From assembly GCA_029863355.1 (NCBI GenBank), contig JAOTVO010000013.1, forward strand, positions 1 to 19,323: a stretch of DNA of 19,323 bases, read 5' to 3'. The notes below the pieces were generated by a model. It did no database searches. It was not told where the DNA came from and was given only the letters and a program-made list of their open reading frames with translations. This document shows, piece after piece, positions 1-7,163 of this stretch (positions are counted from its first letter, which is position 1; each line of letters opens with the position of its first letter). A program made the position numbers and the translations under genes. The stretch is from Candidatus Krumholzibacteriia bacterium. GTDB taxonomy: Bacteria; Krumholzibacteriota; Krumholzibacteria; WVZY01; JAKEHA01.

Positions 1-1
1 G

Positions 2-565
2 TACGTCGGCATCGTGTTTCTGCTCCTCATTCCCATCGCGGGCGTCCTTGCCACCAGCGGCGACCGGCGCCACCTGGTCGCGGGCGGCGTGTTCGCCGTC
101 ATCGGCCTGGCCGCGGGCATCCGCGCTGTGCTCGCCGCCGGTGAGGGATCGTTACAACCCGCGGGCACCGTGGCCGCGGCCATGATGATCTATTACGTCT
201 TCACCACGCGGCGGATGTTCCTCCACCTCATGGGCGCCAAACGCGTCACCCAGGACACGCTGGTCAGCGCGGCGTGCGTCTACCTGCTCGTCGGCCTCAC
301 CTTCGCCTTCGCCTACATGTGGGTACAAATCGACGTACCCGGCGCGTTCATCGCCAATACCGGCGAGAGCCTCATCGAGCTACCCAACCTCATCTACTTC
401 AGCTTCGTCACCCTCACGACGCTGGGCTACGGCGACATCGCCCCCGTGGCCGGCATCGCGCGCTCGCTCGTCATCCTCGAGGCGACTTTTGGCGTCATGT
501 ACCTCGCCACGATCATCTCGCGCATGGTTAGCCTCTACTCGTCCGACGAGGCGAGCACACAGTGA
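2..565 (+). CDS. Potassium-channel-like membrane protein (5' end cut by window edge)
   Basis: Probable ion channel of the inner membrane with a two-helix pore module. The reading frame is open to the left edge, so the true start is probably outside the window; a GTG at position 14 is in frame but has no support as a start. The visible protein has several hydrophobic helices, then a helix around AACVYLLVGLTFAFAY, a pore loop and a last helix around LVILEATFGVMYLATII. The pore loop carries TLTTLGYGDIAP, which contains the K+ selectivity-filter signature T-L-G-Y-G-D (codons at 419-436). Only about 15 residues follow the last helix, so no cytoplasmic RCK/TrkA-N gating domain is attached at the C-terminus. 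The gene converges on the hydrolase-DCC gene with a 17-base gap. The filter makes K+ selectivity likely; the gating stimulus cannot be told. Confidence 0.85.
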   Translation, partial: YVGIVFLLLIPIAGVLATSGDRRHLVAGGVFAVIGLAAGIRAVLAAGEGSLQPAGTVAAAMMIYYVFTTRRMFLHLMGAKRVTQDTLVSAACVYLLVGLTFAFAYMWVQIDVPGAFIANTGESLIELPNLIYFSFVTLTTLGYGDIAPVAGIARSLVILEATFGVMYLATIISRMVSLYSSDEASTQ

Positions 566-582
566 TCCGGCCGTCACGGTAG

Positions 583-2307
583 CTAGCGACCCAGGCGCCC
601 CCGGTAGCGTGCCACCCAGTCGTAGATCCGTTCCGCCATCCACCGGAAACCGGGGAAGTGCCGGTACATCCACAGGCCGGCGCGGCGACCGGAGAGCGCG
701 TAGGCGCGCAGGATCGCTTCGGCCCCGGCGGTCGCGGTGCCATCCAAATCGACGAGCTGCACGGCGCGCTCGAACTCGCGGCGTGGAATCGACGGGAAGC
801 GCGCGGCGGCTTCCTGGTACGGCGCGTACTCGATGCGGTCGCCCGCGCGGCGCCGGATGCGCTCCAGGGCGCGGCGGCAGAAAGCGCACGCGCCGTCGTA
901 GACGAGCACAGGGCGTGCGGCGGCGGTCGGCGCGGCCTCGATGGATGCGGGATGGAGCAGCTCGCATCCTCGAATGGGCGTGGTGTCGATCTCCTCGCCG
1001 CACAGGAAAGCGGTGATGCGCCGGGCGATTTCGTCGCCCGCCAGCAGGTCCATGTGGCCGGCTTCTTCGACCACCACGTGGCGGTGGTTGGGCAGTCCGG
1101 GCGCGAGGTCGTCGACGTTCTCGGCGGGTGTGCGACAATCCCACTTGCCGGTGACGAAGAGAACGGGGAGGTCGGCACGCGGGGGTGCGCGGAAACCGTC
1201 GCCGAGGTCGGGCACCTCCCACGCGGCGCAGATTTCGGGAAAGGGGAAGTCGATGGTGCGGCCGAGAGCGGCTGTGGCCGCCTCGCGCGCGATCCGCTCG
1301 CGGCGCGCGGCGGTAGCCCCGGAGGCGCAGTCCACGCAGAAGGGGAGGGCGGAGCGGCCGAGGCCGCTGCGCAGGTGCAGCAGGTAGCGCGCAAGGAGCG
1401 GCTCGCGCGCGAAGTCGCCCAGGTCGCCGTGGCCCGCGCGCGCGAGCCACGCCGGGAGCAGGCGCAGGAGCCGCGGGTCGGCCGCGCCGGCGGAAGCGAT
1501 CCACTCGACGTCGAAGGGGCCGACGGTGACTTCCCTCTCCTTTCCGTCCGGCGCGACGCGCACGGTGCGCGGCGACGCGCGGAGCGACGCGATGGCGTCC
1601 TTCGCGAGCGTCGCGACGTCCACGCCGGCCAGCTCGCCGAGGCGCACGAGCTGGCGCTCCACGGCGGAGGGCAGCTTGAGGGTGTGGTCGGGGCCCTCGG
1701 GGCCGGCGAGCACTGCGCTGGCGACACGCGCGGGATGCCGTTTGATCACGGCCATGGCGAGGTGGCTGCCGTAGCTGTGCCCGACGAGGTGCACGCGCTC
1801 GGCGCCCAGGGCGTCGCACAGTGCGGAGACGTCGTCGGCGCTCTCGCCGGTGTGGTAGGCGTCGAGGTCGACGCCCCGCTCGCGCAATACGTGCGCGCAG
1901 CGGCGCGAGGCGTCGAGCGCGAGGTCGAGCGCCGCCTTGCGGGTGAGCGTGCGCTCGAGCGGAAACGTCCACCGCCCGGCACAGAGGAGCGACGGATACG
2001 AGGCGCCGCAGCCGCGCTGGTCGAGGAGGATCACGTCGCCCGCCCGGCGCAGCGCGTCGAAGAGCGTAGAGAGCCCGCCGCGCGCGGCGTCGATAGCGGA
2101 CTCGCCGGGGCCGCCGGCGAGGAACACGACGGGCATCGTACCGCCACCCGGCTTCGCCCGCAAGCGGACGAAGGCGAGCGCGATGCCGCGGCTGTCGGGC
2201 CCGGCGTGGCGCTCGGGCACCGCGAGGTGCCCCCGCTCGGCGTCGACCGCCACGCCGGCTCGCGTCTGGAACCGGTAGGGTCTGATCTCGAACGTGCCGT
2301 CGTTCAT
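583..2307 (-). CDS. Alpha/beta-hydrolase (prolyl-aminopeptidase/TAP-like) fused to a C-terminal DCC (DUF393) domain
   Basis: 574 residues starting at the ATG at 2305-2307. A TTG nine codons upstream is less likely. Residues 1 to about 440 form an alpha/beta-hydrolase of the proline iminopeptidase/TAP type: oxyanion segment GGPG (65-68), DQRGCGAS (96-103), nucleophile elbow GHSYGS with Ser178, acid Asp390 in GKWDCRTP and His418 in EEAGHMD. After a linker, residues about 466-574 form a DCC family domain beginning VLVYDGACAFC, with the paired cysteines Cys474 and Cys477, and ending in the family's typical aromatic tail (YRHFPGFRWMAERIYDWVARYR). DCC proteins are predicted thiol-disulfide oxidoreductases and usually stand alone at about 110-150 residues. 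A second Cys pair (FCVDC, Cys324/Cys327) lies within the hydrolase part. No signal peptide is evident. The gene is divergent from the PLP lyase, with overlapping promoters. The substrate is unknown and the link between the two activities is not established. Confidence 0.85.
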   Translation of the reverse strand: MNDGTFEIRPYRFQTRAGVAVDAERGHLAVPERHAGPDSRGIALAFVRLRAKPGGGTMPVVFLAGGPGESAIDAARGGLSTLFDALRRAGDVILLDQRGCGASYPSLLCAGRWTFPLERTLTRKAALDLALDASRRCAHVLRERGVDLDAYHTGESADDVSALCDALGAERVHLVGHSYGSHLAMAVIKRHPARVASAVLAGPEGPDHTLKLPSAVERQLVRLGELAGVDVATLAKDAIASLRASPRTVRVAPDGKEREVTVGPFDVEWIASAGAADPRLLRLLPAWLARAGHGDLGDFAREPLLARYLLHLRSGLGRSALPFCVDCASGATAARRERIAREAATAALGRTIDFPFPEICAAWEVPDLGDGFRAPPRADLPVLFVTGKWDCRTPAENVDDLAPGLPNHRHVVVEEAGHMDLLAGDEIARRITAFLCGEEIDTTPIRGCELLHPASIEAAPTAAARPVLVYDGACAFCRRALERIRRRAGDRIEYAPYQEAAARFPSIPRREFERAVQLVDLDGTATAGAEAILRAYALSGRRAGLWMYRHFPGFRWMAERIYDWVARYRGRLGR

Positions 2308-2327
2308 GTCCGCCGTCCCCGCGCGCC

Positions 2328-2356
2328 TTGCCAAAGCGCGCGCCGAGCCCTATTGT
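2328..2356 (+). promoter_or_regulatory. Sigma-70-like promoter for the PLP lyase/SDR operon
   Basis: TTGCCA (2328-2333), a 17-base spacer and TATTGT (2351-2356) resemble the -35/-10 consensus (5/6 and 4/6 matches). This would start transcription near 2363, about 40 bases before the lyase ATG. The -10 overlaps a minus-strand -10 (see the next entry). Confidence 0.5.
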
Positions 2357-2380
2357 AGAGTCTTCAGGTAACACGTTCCA
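2352..2380 (-). promoter_or_regulatory. Sigma-70-like promoter for the hydrolase-DCC gene
   Basis: Read on the minus strand, TACAAT (2352-2357) is a 5/6 match to the -10 consensus. A weak TGGAAC lies at 2375-2380 with a 17-base spacer. The -10 shares all but one base pair with the plus-strand -10 TATTGT, so the two divergent promoters are physically superimposed. Confidence 0.4.
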
Positions 2381-2403
2381 GACGTCTTCCGGGAGCCCCG
2401 ACC

Positions 2404-3552
2404 ATGACGCCCCGATTTCAGAAGCTCGACACCAAGCTCGTGCACGCCGGCGAGGACCGCGCGTCCGTCCGCGGCGCCGTTGCCATGCCCATCTTCCAGT
2501 CTGCGATGTACGAGACCGCCCACGACGACGGTGAGCCGCGCTACATTCGCTACAACAACACCCCCAACCACGAGGTCCTGCACCGCAAGCTCGCTTCGCT
2601 CGAAAACGCCGAGGCGGCCCTCGTGACCTCCAGCGGCATGGCGGCCATCAGCACGGCCTTTCTCTCCTTTCTGTCGACGGGCGACCACGCACTCGTGCAG
2701 GATTGTCTCTACGGGGGCACGCACGGCCTCGTCACTCGCAGCTTCGCCGGGTTCGGCATCACCTTCGATTTCATCGACGGCACCGATCCCGACTCGTGGA
2801 AGGCCAAGCTCACGCCGCGCACGAAGGTCATCTACGTCGAAACCGTATCGAACCCGCTGATGGGGGTTCCGGAGCTGGAGGCGGTGGTGGCGTTCGCGCA
2901 CGAGCACAATCTGGTCTCGATGATCGACAATACGTTCGCCAGCCCGGCTAACTTCCGCCCCGCCGAATGGGGATTCGACCTCTCTCTGCACAGCGGCACC
3001 AAGTATCTGAACGGCCACTCCGACGTCGTGGCCGGCGCCGTGATCGGCAAGGCGGAGCAGGTCGACGCCGTGGGCAGGAAGATGCGGCACTTGGGCGGCT
3101 CGCTCGACCCCCACGCCTGCTACCTGCTGCACCGAGGGATGAAGACGCTCGGCGTGCGCGTCGCGCGCCAGAACGAGAGCGCGCTCGCCGTCGCGCGCTT
3201 TCTCGAAGCGCACCCCGCCGTGGCTCGCGTGAGCCATCCGGGCCTGCAGTCGAGCCCCGACCACGCGCGCGCCTCGCGCTTCTTCGACGGCTACGGCGGA
3301 ATGCTGAGCTTCGTTCCCGCCGGCGGCGTGAAAGCCGCCGAGCGCCTGTTCGAGCGCGTGACCATCCCCCTCGTCGCCCCCAGCCTGGGCAGCGTGGAGA
3401 GCCTGCTCACGCGTCCCGCGCAGACCTCGCACGCCGGCGTCCCACGCGAGGACCGCGAGCGCATCGGCATCGTGGACGAGCTGGTGCGCATGTCGGTGGG
3501 GATCGAGGATCTGGAAGAACTGATCGACGACCTGCGCCGCGGGCTCGACTAG
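2404..3552 (+). CDS. Cys/Met metabolism PLP-dependent enzyme (cystathionine gamma-lyase/synthase or methionine gamma-lyase type)
   Basis: 382 residues, the usual length for the family. ATG at 2404 has a clear GGGAG ribosome site at 2391-2395. These cytosolic fold-type I PLP enzymes cleave or form C-S bonds in transsulfuration or methionine degradation. The cofactor lysine is Lys200 in LHSGTKYLNGHSD; Asp175 (SMIDNTF) contacts the pyridine nitrogen. Tyr47 and Arg49 (RYIRY) correspond to the family's Y-x-R that holds the phosphate of the partner subunit's PLP. Tyr103 in CLYGGTHG is the catalytic-tyrosine position. The C-terminal SVGIEDLEELIDDL block is typical. The stretch after Y-x-R reads YNNTPNH rather than the common S/G-N-P-T, which marks a less common subfamily. 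I therefore do not assign a specific reaction (MetB, CGL, CBL or MGL). An SDR gene follows after 26 bases. Confidence 0.9.
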   Translation: MTPRFQKLDTKLVHAGEDRASVRGAVAMPIFQSAMYETAHDDGEPRYIRYNNTPNHEVLHRKLASLENAEAALVTSSGMAAISTAFLSFLSTGDHALVQDCLYGGTHGLVTRSFAGFGITFDFIDGTDPDSWKAKLTPRTKVIYVETVSNPLMGVPELEAVVAFAHEHNLVSMIDNTFASPANFRPAEWGFDLSLHSGTKYLNGHSDVVAGAVIGKAEQVDAVGRKMRHLGGSLDPHACYLLHRGMKTLGVRVARQNESALAVARFLEAHPAVARVSHPGLQSSPDHARASRFFDGYGGMLSFVPAGGVKAAERLFERVTIPLVAPSLGSVESLLTRPAQTSHAGVPREDRERIGIVDELVRMSVGIEDLEELIDDLRRGLD

Positions 3553-3578
3553 CGGCGCGGTCGGGGAGGAATGCGCCC

Positions 3579-4370
3579 ATGCAAGCGGAAGATACGCGGC
3601 GCCCGACGGCTCTCGTGACGGGGGCCTCGTCAGGTATCGGCGAGGCGCTGGCGCGGCGGCTGGCAGCGGAGGGCCACGACGTCGTCTTGGTGGCGCGGAA
3701 CGCGGAACGGCTCCAGGCGGTCGCGCAAGAGATCGAGTCGGTCCACGGCGTGTCCGCGCATGTTCTGGCGCGCGACCTCTCCGACCCGCGCGCGCCGGAC
3801 GACATCTACCGCACGCTCACCGAGCGCGGCATCCGCGTGGACGTGCTCGTCAACAACGCGGGCTTCGGCGGCTACGGCTTCTTCCAGGACACCGACCTCG
3901 CGCACGAGCTGGGCATGATCCAGGTCAACGTCACCGCGCTCGTGCATCTCGCCAAGCTCTTCGTCCGCGACATGGTTGCGCGGGGCAGCGGCCGGGTGCT
4001 CAACGTCTCCTCCACCGCCGCCTACCAGCCCGGACCGCTCCAGCCCGTCTACTACGCGAGCAAGGCGTTCGTGCAGTCTTTCTCCGAGGCGATCGACAAC
4101 GGGCTGCGCGGCACGGGCGTGCGCGTGACGACGCTGGTGCCGGGCCCCGCGGTGACCGCGTTCCACACCCGCGCGCGGACGGAGCGCTCATTCCGGGGTC
4201 TCAAGAAGCATAGCGCGGACGAGGTCGCCCGCGTCGGCGTCGACGGGCTGAGGCGCGGCAAGCGCGTGGTGGTGGTGGGGCGGGCCAACCGCTTGCTGGC
4301 CATTATCGCGCGCATGAGTCCGCGCCGTCTCGCCGCGGAGACGGCGCGCCGGCTCCAGGCGCAGGACTGA
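3579..4370 (+). CDS. Short-chain dehydrogenase/reductase (classical SDR, DltE-like)
   Basis: 263 residues. The ATG at 3579 has a strong GGGGAGGA ribosome site at 3563-3570, which settles the start even though the frame is open much further upstream inside the lyase gene. It is a Rossmann-fold NAD(P)(H)-dependent oxidoreductase: cofactor motif TGASSGIG (14-21), VNNAG (91-95) and the catalytic Ser145, Tyr158 and Lys162 (YYASK). Basic residues Arg40 and Arg44 after the second strand (VLVARNAER) favour NADP(H). The C-terminal region (about 215-263) is basic and weakly hydrophobic, as in SDRs that touch membranes. It is probably co-transcribed with the PLP lyase, 26 bases upstream. Its stop codon is one base from that of the convergent hydrolase gene. 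The substrate cannot be inferred. Confidence 0.9.
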   Translation: MQAEDTRRPTALVTGASSGIGEALARRLAAEGHDVVLVARNAERLQAVAQEIESVHGVSAHVLARDLSDPRAPDDIYRTLTERGIRVDVLVNNAGFGGYGFFQDTDLAHELGMIQVNVTALVHLAKLFVRDMVARGSGRVLNVSSTAAYQPGPLQPVYYASKAFVQSFSEAIDNGLRGTGVRVTTLVPGPAVTAFHTRARTERSFRGLKKHSADEVARVGVDGLRRGKRVVVVGRANRLLAIIARMSPRRLAAETARRLQAQD

Positions 4371-4371
4371 G

Positions 4372-5220
4372 CTATTCGCCCTCGCCCGGGTCGCCCACCA
4401 CTTCGGGGCGGGACTCGCTCCTCAGCTCGTCGAGGAACACTTCCAGCGCGCTCTCGTATTCCGATCCGGGAAGAAGGTAGACGTCGTTGTGCCCGCCGCG
4501 CACCCGGACCAGCGTCTTGGGACGATTGGCGCGGTTGTACAGGCGGCGTCCCATGCCGAAGGGCACCATCTCGTCTTCGAGGCTGTGCACGAAGAGCTTG
4601 GGGCTGGACACGTCGGCAATGCGCGACTGGGCGTCGTAGTGAACCCGCACGAGATAGCGCATCGGCAGCCACGGATACATGCGCGCGCCCACCTCGCGCG
4701 CGCTCGTGAACGACGACTCCAGCACCACTCCAGCATGGCGCACGCGCGTGGCCAGCTCGATGGCCACGGCCGTCCCCAGCGAACGGCCGAACAGGACGAT
4801 GCGCTCGGGGGGCAGGCCCTCGGTATCGACCAGGTGGTCGTAAGCGGCGCGGGCGTCGGCGTAGGTGGCCGCCTCCGAGGGCTTGCCCTGGCTGCGCCCG
4901 TATCCCCCGTAGTCGAAGATGAATACCGACAGGCCCCGCTGCACGAAGGCGCGAACGGACTCCACGCGATGCCCGATGTTGCCCGCGTTGCCGTGGCAGT
5001 AGAGCAGCGTGAAATGCGCGTTCTCGGCGGGGACGTACCAGCCGTGGAGACGGCGCCCCCCCGGGCCGGCGAACTGCACGTCGCGGAAGGCCAAGCCGAT
5101 GTCGGCGGGCGTGGCTCCGACCTCGCGCGTCGGCTGGAAGACGATGCGACGGTGCAGGAGAAGCGCGAGCAGGCAGACGAGGGCGTATCCCGCTAGGATG
5201 ATGCCGATGGCAAGCTTCAT
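4372..5220 (-). CDS. Membrane-anchored alpha/beta-hydrolase, BEM46/ABHD13-like
   Basis: 282 residues from the ATG at 5218-5220. An N-terminal hydrophobic helix (about residues 3-22) followed by HRR looks like an uncleaved membrane anchor. The hydrolase fold follows: CHGNAGN (75-81), the family's oxyanion-hole motif; DYGGYGRSQG (103-112); nucleophile elbow GRSLGT with Ser147; acid Asp216 in HSLEDEMVP; and His244 in RGGHND. This order, including HGNAGN and a one-helix anchor, is typical of the BEM46/YfhR/ABHD13 group, whose substrates are mostly undefined (acyl esters or thioesters are guessed). The tail (267-282) is acidic. The gene is convergent with the SDR gene by a single base and divergent from the ABC-F gene through a palindromic promoter. 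There is no obvious Shine-Dalgarno sequence directly before the start. Confidence 0.88.
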   Translation of the reverse strand: MKLAIGIILAGYALVCLLALLLHRRIVFQPTREVGATPADIGLAFRDVQFAGPGGRRLHGWYVPAENAHFTLLYCHGNAGNIGHRVESVRAFVQRGLSVFIFDYGGYGRSQGKPSEAATYADARAAYDHLVDTEGLPPERIVLFGRSLGTAVAIELATRVRHAGVVLESSFTSAREVGARMYPWLPMRYLVRVHYDAQSRIADVSSPKLFVHSLEDEMVPFGMGRRLYNRANRPKTLVRVRGGHNDVYLLPGSEYESALEVFLDELRSESRPEVVGDPGEGE

Positions 5221-5221
5221 G

Positions 5222-5250
5222 TTTCGGCGCGGCGCTCTTCATTATATAAT
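5222..5250 (+). promoter_or_regulatory. Promoter for the ABC-F gene, sharing a palindromic -10
   Basis: On the plus strand a perfect TATAAT lies at 5245-5250, 17 bases after a weak TTTCGG (5222-5227). Transcription would begin near 5257, about 48 bases before the ABC-F start codon. Confidence 0.5.
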
Positions 5251-5270
5251 CGTCGATCCCCGCCGCGCAA
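5241..5270 (-). promoter_or_regulatory. Promoter for the BEM46-like hydrolase, sharing a palindromic -10
   Basis: On the minus strand, TTGCGC (5265-5270), an 18-base spacer and a perfect TATAAT (5241-5246) are visible. The predicted start near 5234 leaves a leader of only about 15 bases before the ATG. The -10 is half of the palindrome ATTATATAAT at 5241-5250, which also gives TATAAT on the other strand. Confidence 0.6.
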
Positions 5271-5304
5271 CGGTTCCTGACACCGCGGCCGGGATTCCGT
5301 CGTC

Positions 5305-7152
5305 ATGATCTCCTTCTCCGGCATCCACAAGGCGTTCGGCGCGCAGGTGCTCTTCGAGGACCTGAGCTTCGCCGTCAACCGGCGCGAGCGTGTCGGTCTC
5401 GTGGGCCGCAACGGCCACGGCAAGACGACGCTACTGCGCATGCTCGTCGGGGAGACGGAACCCGACGCGGGCGACGTGATCGTCCCCAAGCGCTACCGCA
5501 TCGGCTACCTGGACCAGCGCCTGCGCTTCGGAGAGCGCACGGTCCTGGAGGAGGCCGCGTTGGGTCTGCCCGAGGCGCACCGCGGGCAAACCTGGCGCGC
5601 CGAGAAGATCCTCTCCGGTCTCGGCTTCGCCGCCGAGGACATGACGCGCCCGCCCGAGGTGTTCTCCGGCGGGTACCAGGTGCGTCTCAATCTGGCGCGC
5701 CTGCTCGTATCCGAGCCCGACCTGCTCCTCCTCGACGAGCCCACCAACTACCTCGACGTGGTCTCCATTCGCTGGCTATCGCGCTTTCTGCGCGCGTGGC
5801 CGTCGGAGCTCATTCTCGTTACGCACGACCGCTCGTTCATGGACGACGTGGTGACGCACACGGTGGGCATTCACCGTCGCCGCGCGCGCAAGATCGAAGG
5901 CCGCACGCAGAAACTCTACGACCAGATCGTCCTCCAGGAGGAGGTCTACGAGAAGACACGGGCCAACGACGAAAAGAAGCGCAAGGAGATCGAGCGCTTC
6001 ATCGAGCGCTTTCGCGCCAAGAACACTCTGGCCACGCGGGTCCAGTCGCGCATCAAGTATCTCGAGAAGCACAGCCCCCTCGACGCGCTGGAGCGCATTC
6101 CCACCCTGGACTTCTCGTTTCACGCCGCCGCGTTCCCCGCCAAGGTGGCGATGCGCGTCGAGGACCTGTCCTTCGCCTACGACGACGGCCCCACGCTCTT
6201 CTCGGGTCTTTCCTTCGAGGTTCAGCAGCACGACCGCGTGTGCGTAATCGGGCAGAACGGCAAGGGCAAGTCGACCCTGCTGCGCATCCTCGCCGGCAAG
6301 CTGCCGCCGCGGCGCGGTCGTATTGCGCGCCACCCGCGTCTGCTCCTGGGGCACTTCGACCAGACCAACGTCGATACCCTTGACGAACGGAGCACCGCGG
6401 TGGAGGAGATCCAGGGGGCCGACGCGGGCTGCCTCCCGCAAAAGGCGCGTGACATCGCGGGCGCGATGATGTTCGAGGGAGACGACGCGCTCAAGAAGAT
6501 CTCCATCCTCTCGGGCGGCGAAAAGAGCCGCGTGATGCTCGGTAAGCTCATCGTGGCGCCGAGCAACCTCCTCCTCCTCGACGAGCCCACCAACCACCTG
6601 GACATGGACTCGTGCGACTCGCTCCTGGCCGCCATCGATGCGTTCGACGGCGCGGTGGTGATGGTGACGCACGACGAGATGTTCCTGCACACCCTGGCCA
6701 CGCGGTTCGTGGTCTTCGACCGCGGGCGCGTCACCCTGTACGACCGCAGCTACCACGACTTCCTGGAGGCGGTGGGATGGGAGCTGGACGAGCGGCTCGA
6801 CCGTGCCGCGGCGGCCCGGCCGGCGCGGGCCAGCGCACCCGACAAGAAGGCGCTCCGCCAGGCGCGGGCCAAGCTGCTCCAGGAGCGCTCGCGCGTCCTG
6901 GCGCCGCTCGAGGCGCGCGTGCGCAAGATCGAGGCTCGCATCGTGGCCAAAGAAGAGGAGGCGAAGGGAGTGACGGACGCTCTGGCGGCCGCTTCCGTGG
7001 CAGGCGACGGATCGGCGATCGGCACCCTTTCGCGCCGCAACGCCCAGCTGGCACGCACGATCGACGCGGCCTACGACGAGCTGGCCGATGCGACCGCCGA
7101 ATGCGATCGCGCGGCGCGCGCATTCGACGACCGGATGACGGAGCTGGCGTAG
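5305..7152 (+). CDS. ABC-F family ATP-binding protein (YheS/Uup-like)
   Basis: 615 residues, two fused ABC ATPase domains and no membrane segment, so a soluble ribosome-associated ABC-F protein rather than a transporter. Domain 1: Walker A GRNGHGKT (34-41), signature FSGGY (120-124, the divergent first signature common in this family), Walker B LLLLDEPTNYLD (140-151) with Glu145, and the switch His174. Linker about 200-265 holds the charged helices and the TRVQSRIKYLEK motif of the P-site tRNA-interaction region. Domain 2: Walker A GQNGKGKS (316-323), LSGGEKSR (402-409), Walker B LLLLDEPTNHLD (422-433) with Glu427. A C-terminal coiled coil (about 512-612) follows an Ala/Arg-rich linker, as in YheS and Uup. 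ABC-F proteins generally act at the ribosomal E site on stalled or slow complexes; some give antibiotic resistance. Nothing here marks a resistance subtype. The ribosome site (GGGA, 5291-5294) is weak. Confidence 0.93.
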   Translation: MISFSGIHKAFGAQVLFEDLSFAVNRRERVGLVGRNGHGKTTLLRMLVGETEPDAGDVIVPKRYRIGYLDQRLRFGERTVLEEAALGLPEAHRGQTWRAEKILSGLGFAAEDMTRPPEVFSGGYQVRLNLARLLVSEPDLLLLDEPTNYLDVVSIRWLSRFLRAWPSELILVTHDRSFMDDVVTHTVGIHRRRARKIEGRTQKLYDQIVLQEEVYEKTRANDEKKRKEIERFIERFRAKNTLATRVQSRIKYLEKHSPLDALERIPTLDFSFHAAAFPAKVAMRVEDLSFAYDDGPTLFSGLSFEVQQHDRVCVIGQNGKGKSTLLRILAGKLPPRRGRIARHPRLLLGHFDQTNVDTLDERSTAVEEIQGADAGCLPQKARDIAGAMMFEGDDALKKISILSGGEKSRVMLGKLIVAPSNLLLLDEPTNHLDMDSCDSLLAAIDAFDGAVVMVTHDEMFLHTLATRFVVFDRGRVTLYDRSYHDFLEAVGWELDERLDRAAAARPARASAPDKKALRQARAKLLQERSRVLAPLEARVRKIEARIVAKEEEAKGVTDALAAASVAGDGSAIGTLSRRNAQLARTIDAAYDELADATAECDRAARAFDDRMTELA

Positions 7153-7163
7153 CGATCGGGCGG

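Noticed and set aside
150..157. Direct repeats coding the Asp boxes treated as a DNA repeat array (about 13715-14590)
   Set aside because: The similarity is in short protein motifs 40-65 residues apart, not in the DNA. They are blades of one propeller, not a CRISPR or tandem repeat.
380..2374. Long Arg/Pro/Ala-rich open frames on both strands over the hydrolase-DCC gene
   Set aside because: Composition is low-complexity and no domain is recognisable. They are shadows of a GC-rich gene, whose own frame has complete catalytic motifs.
2967..3578. A 204-residue N-terminal extension of the first SDR
   Set aside because: It lies inside the PLP lyase gene in another frame. The SDR start at 3579 has a strong ribosome site and a normal SDR N-terminus.
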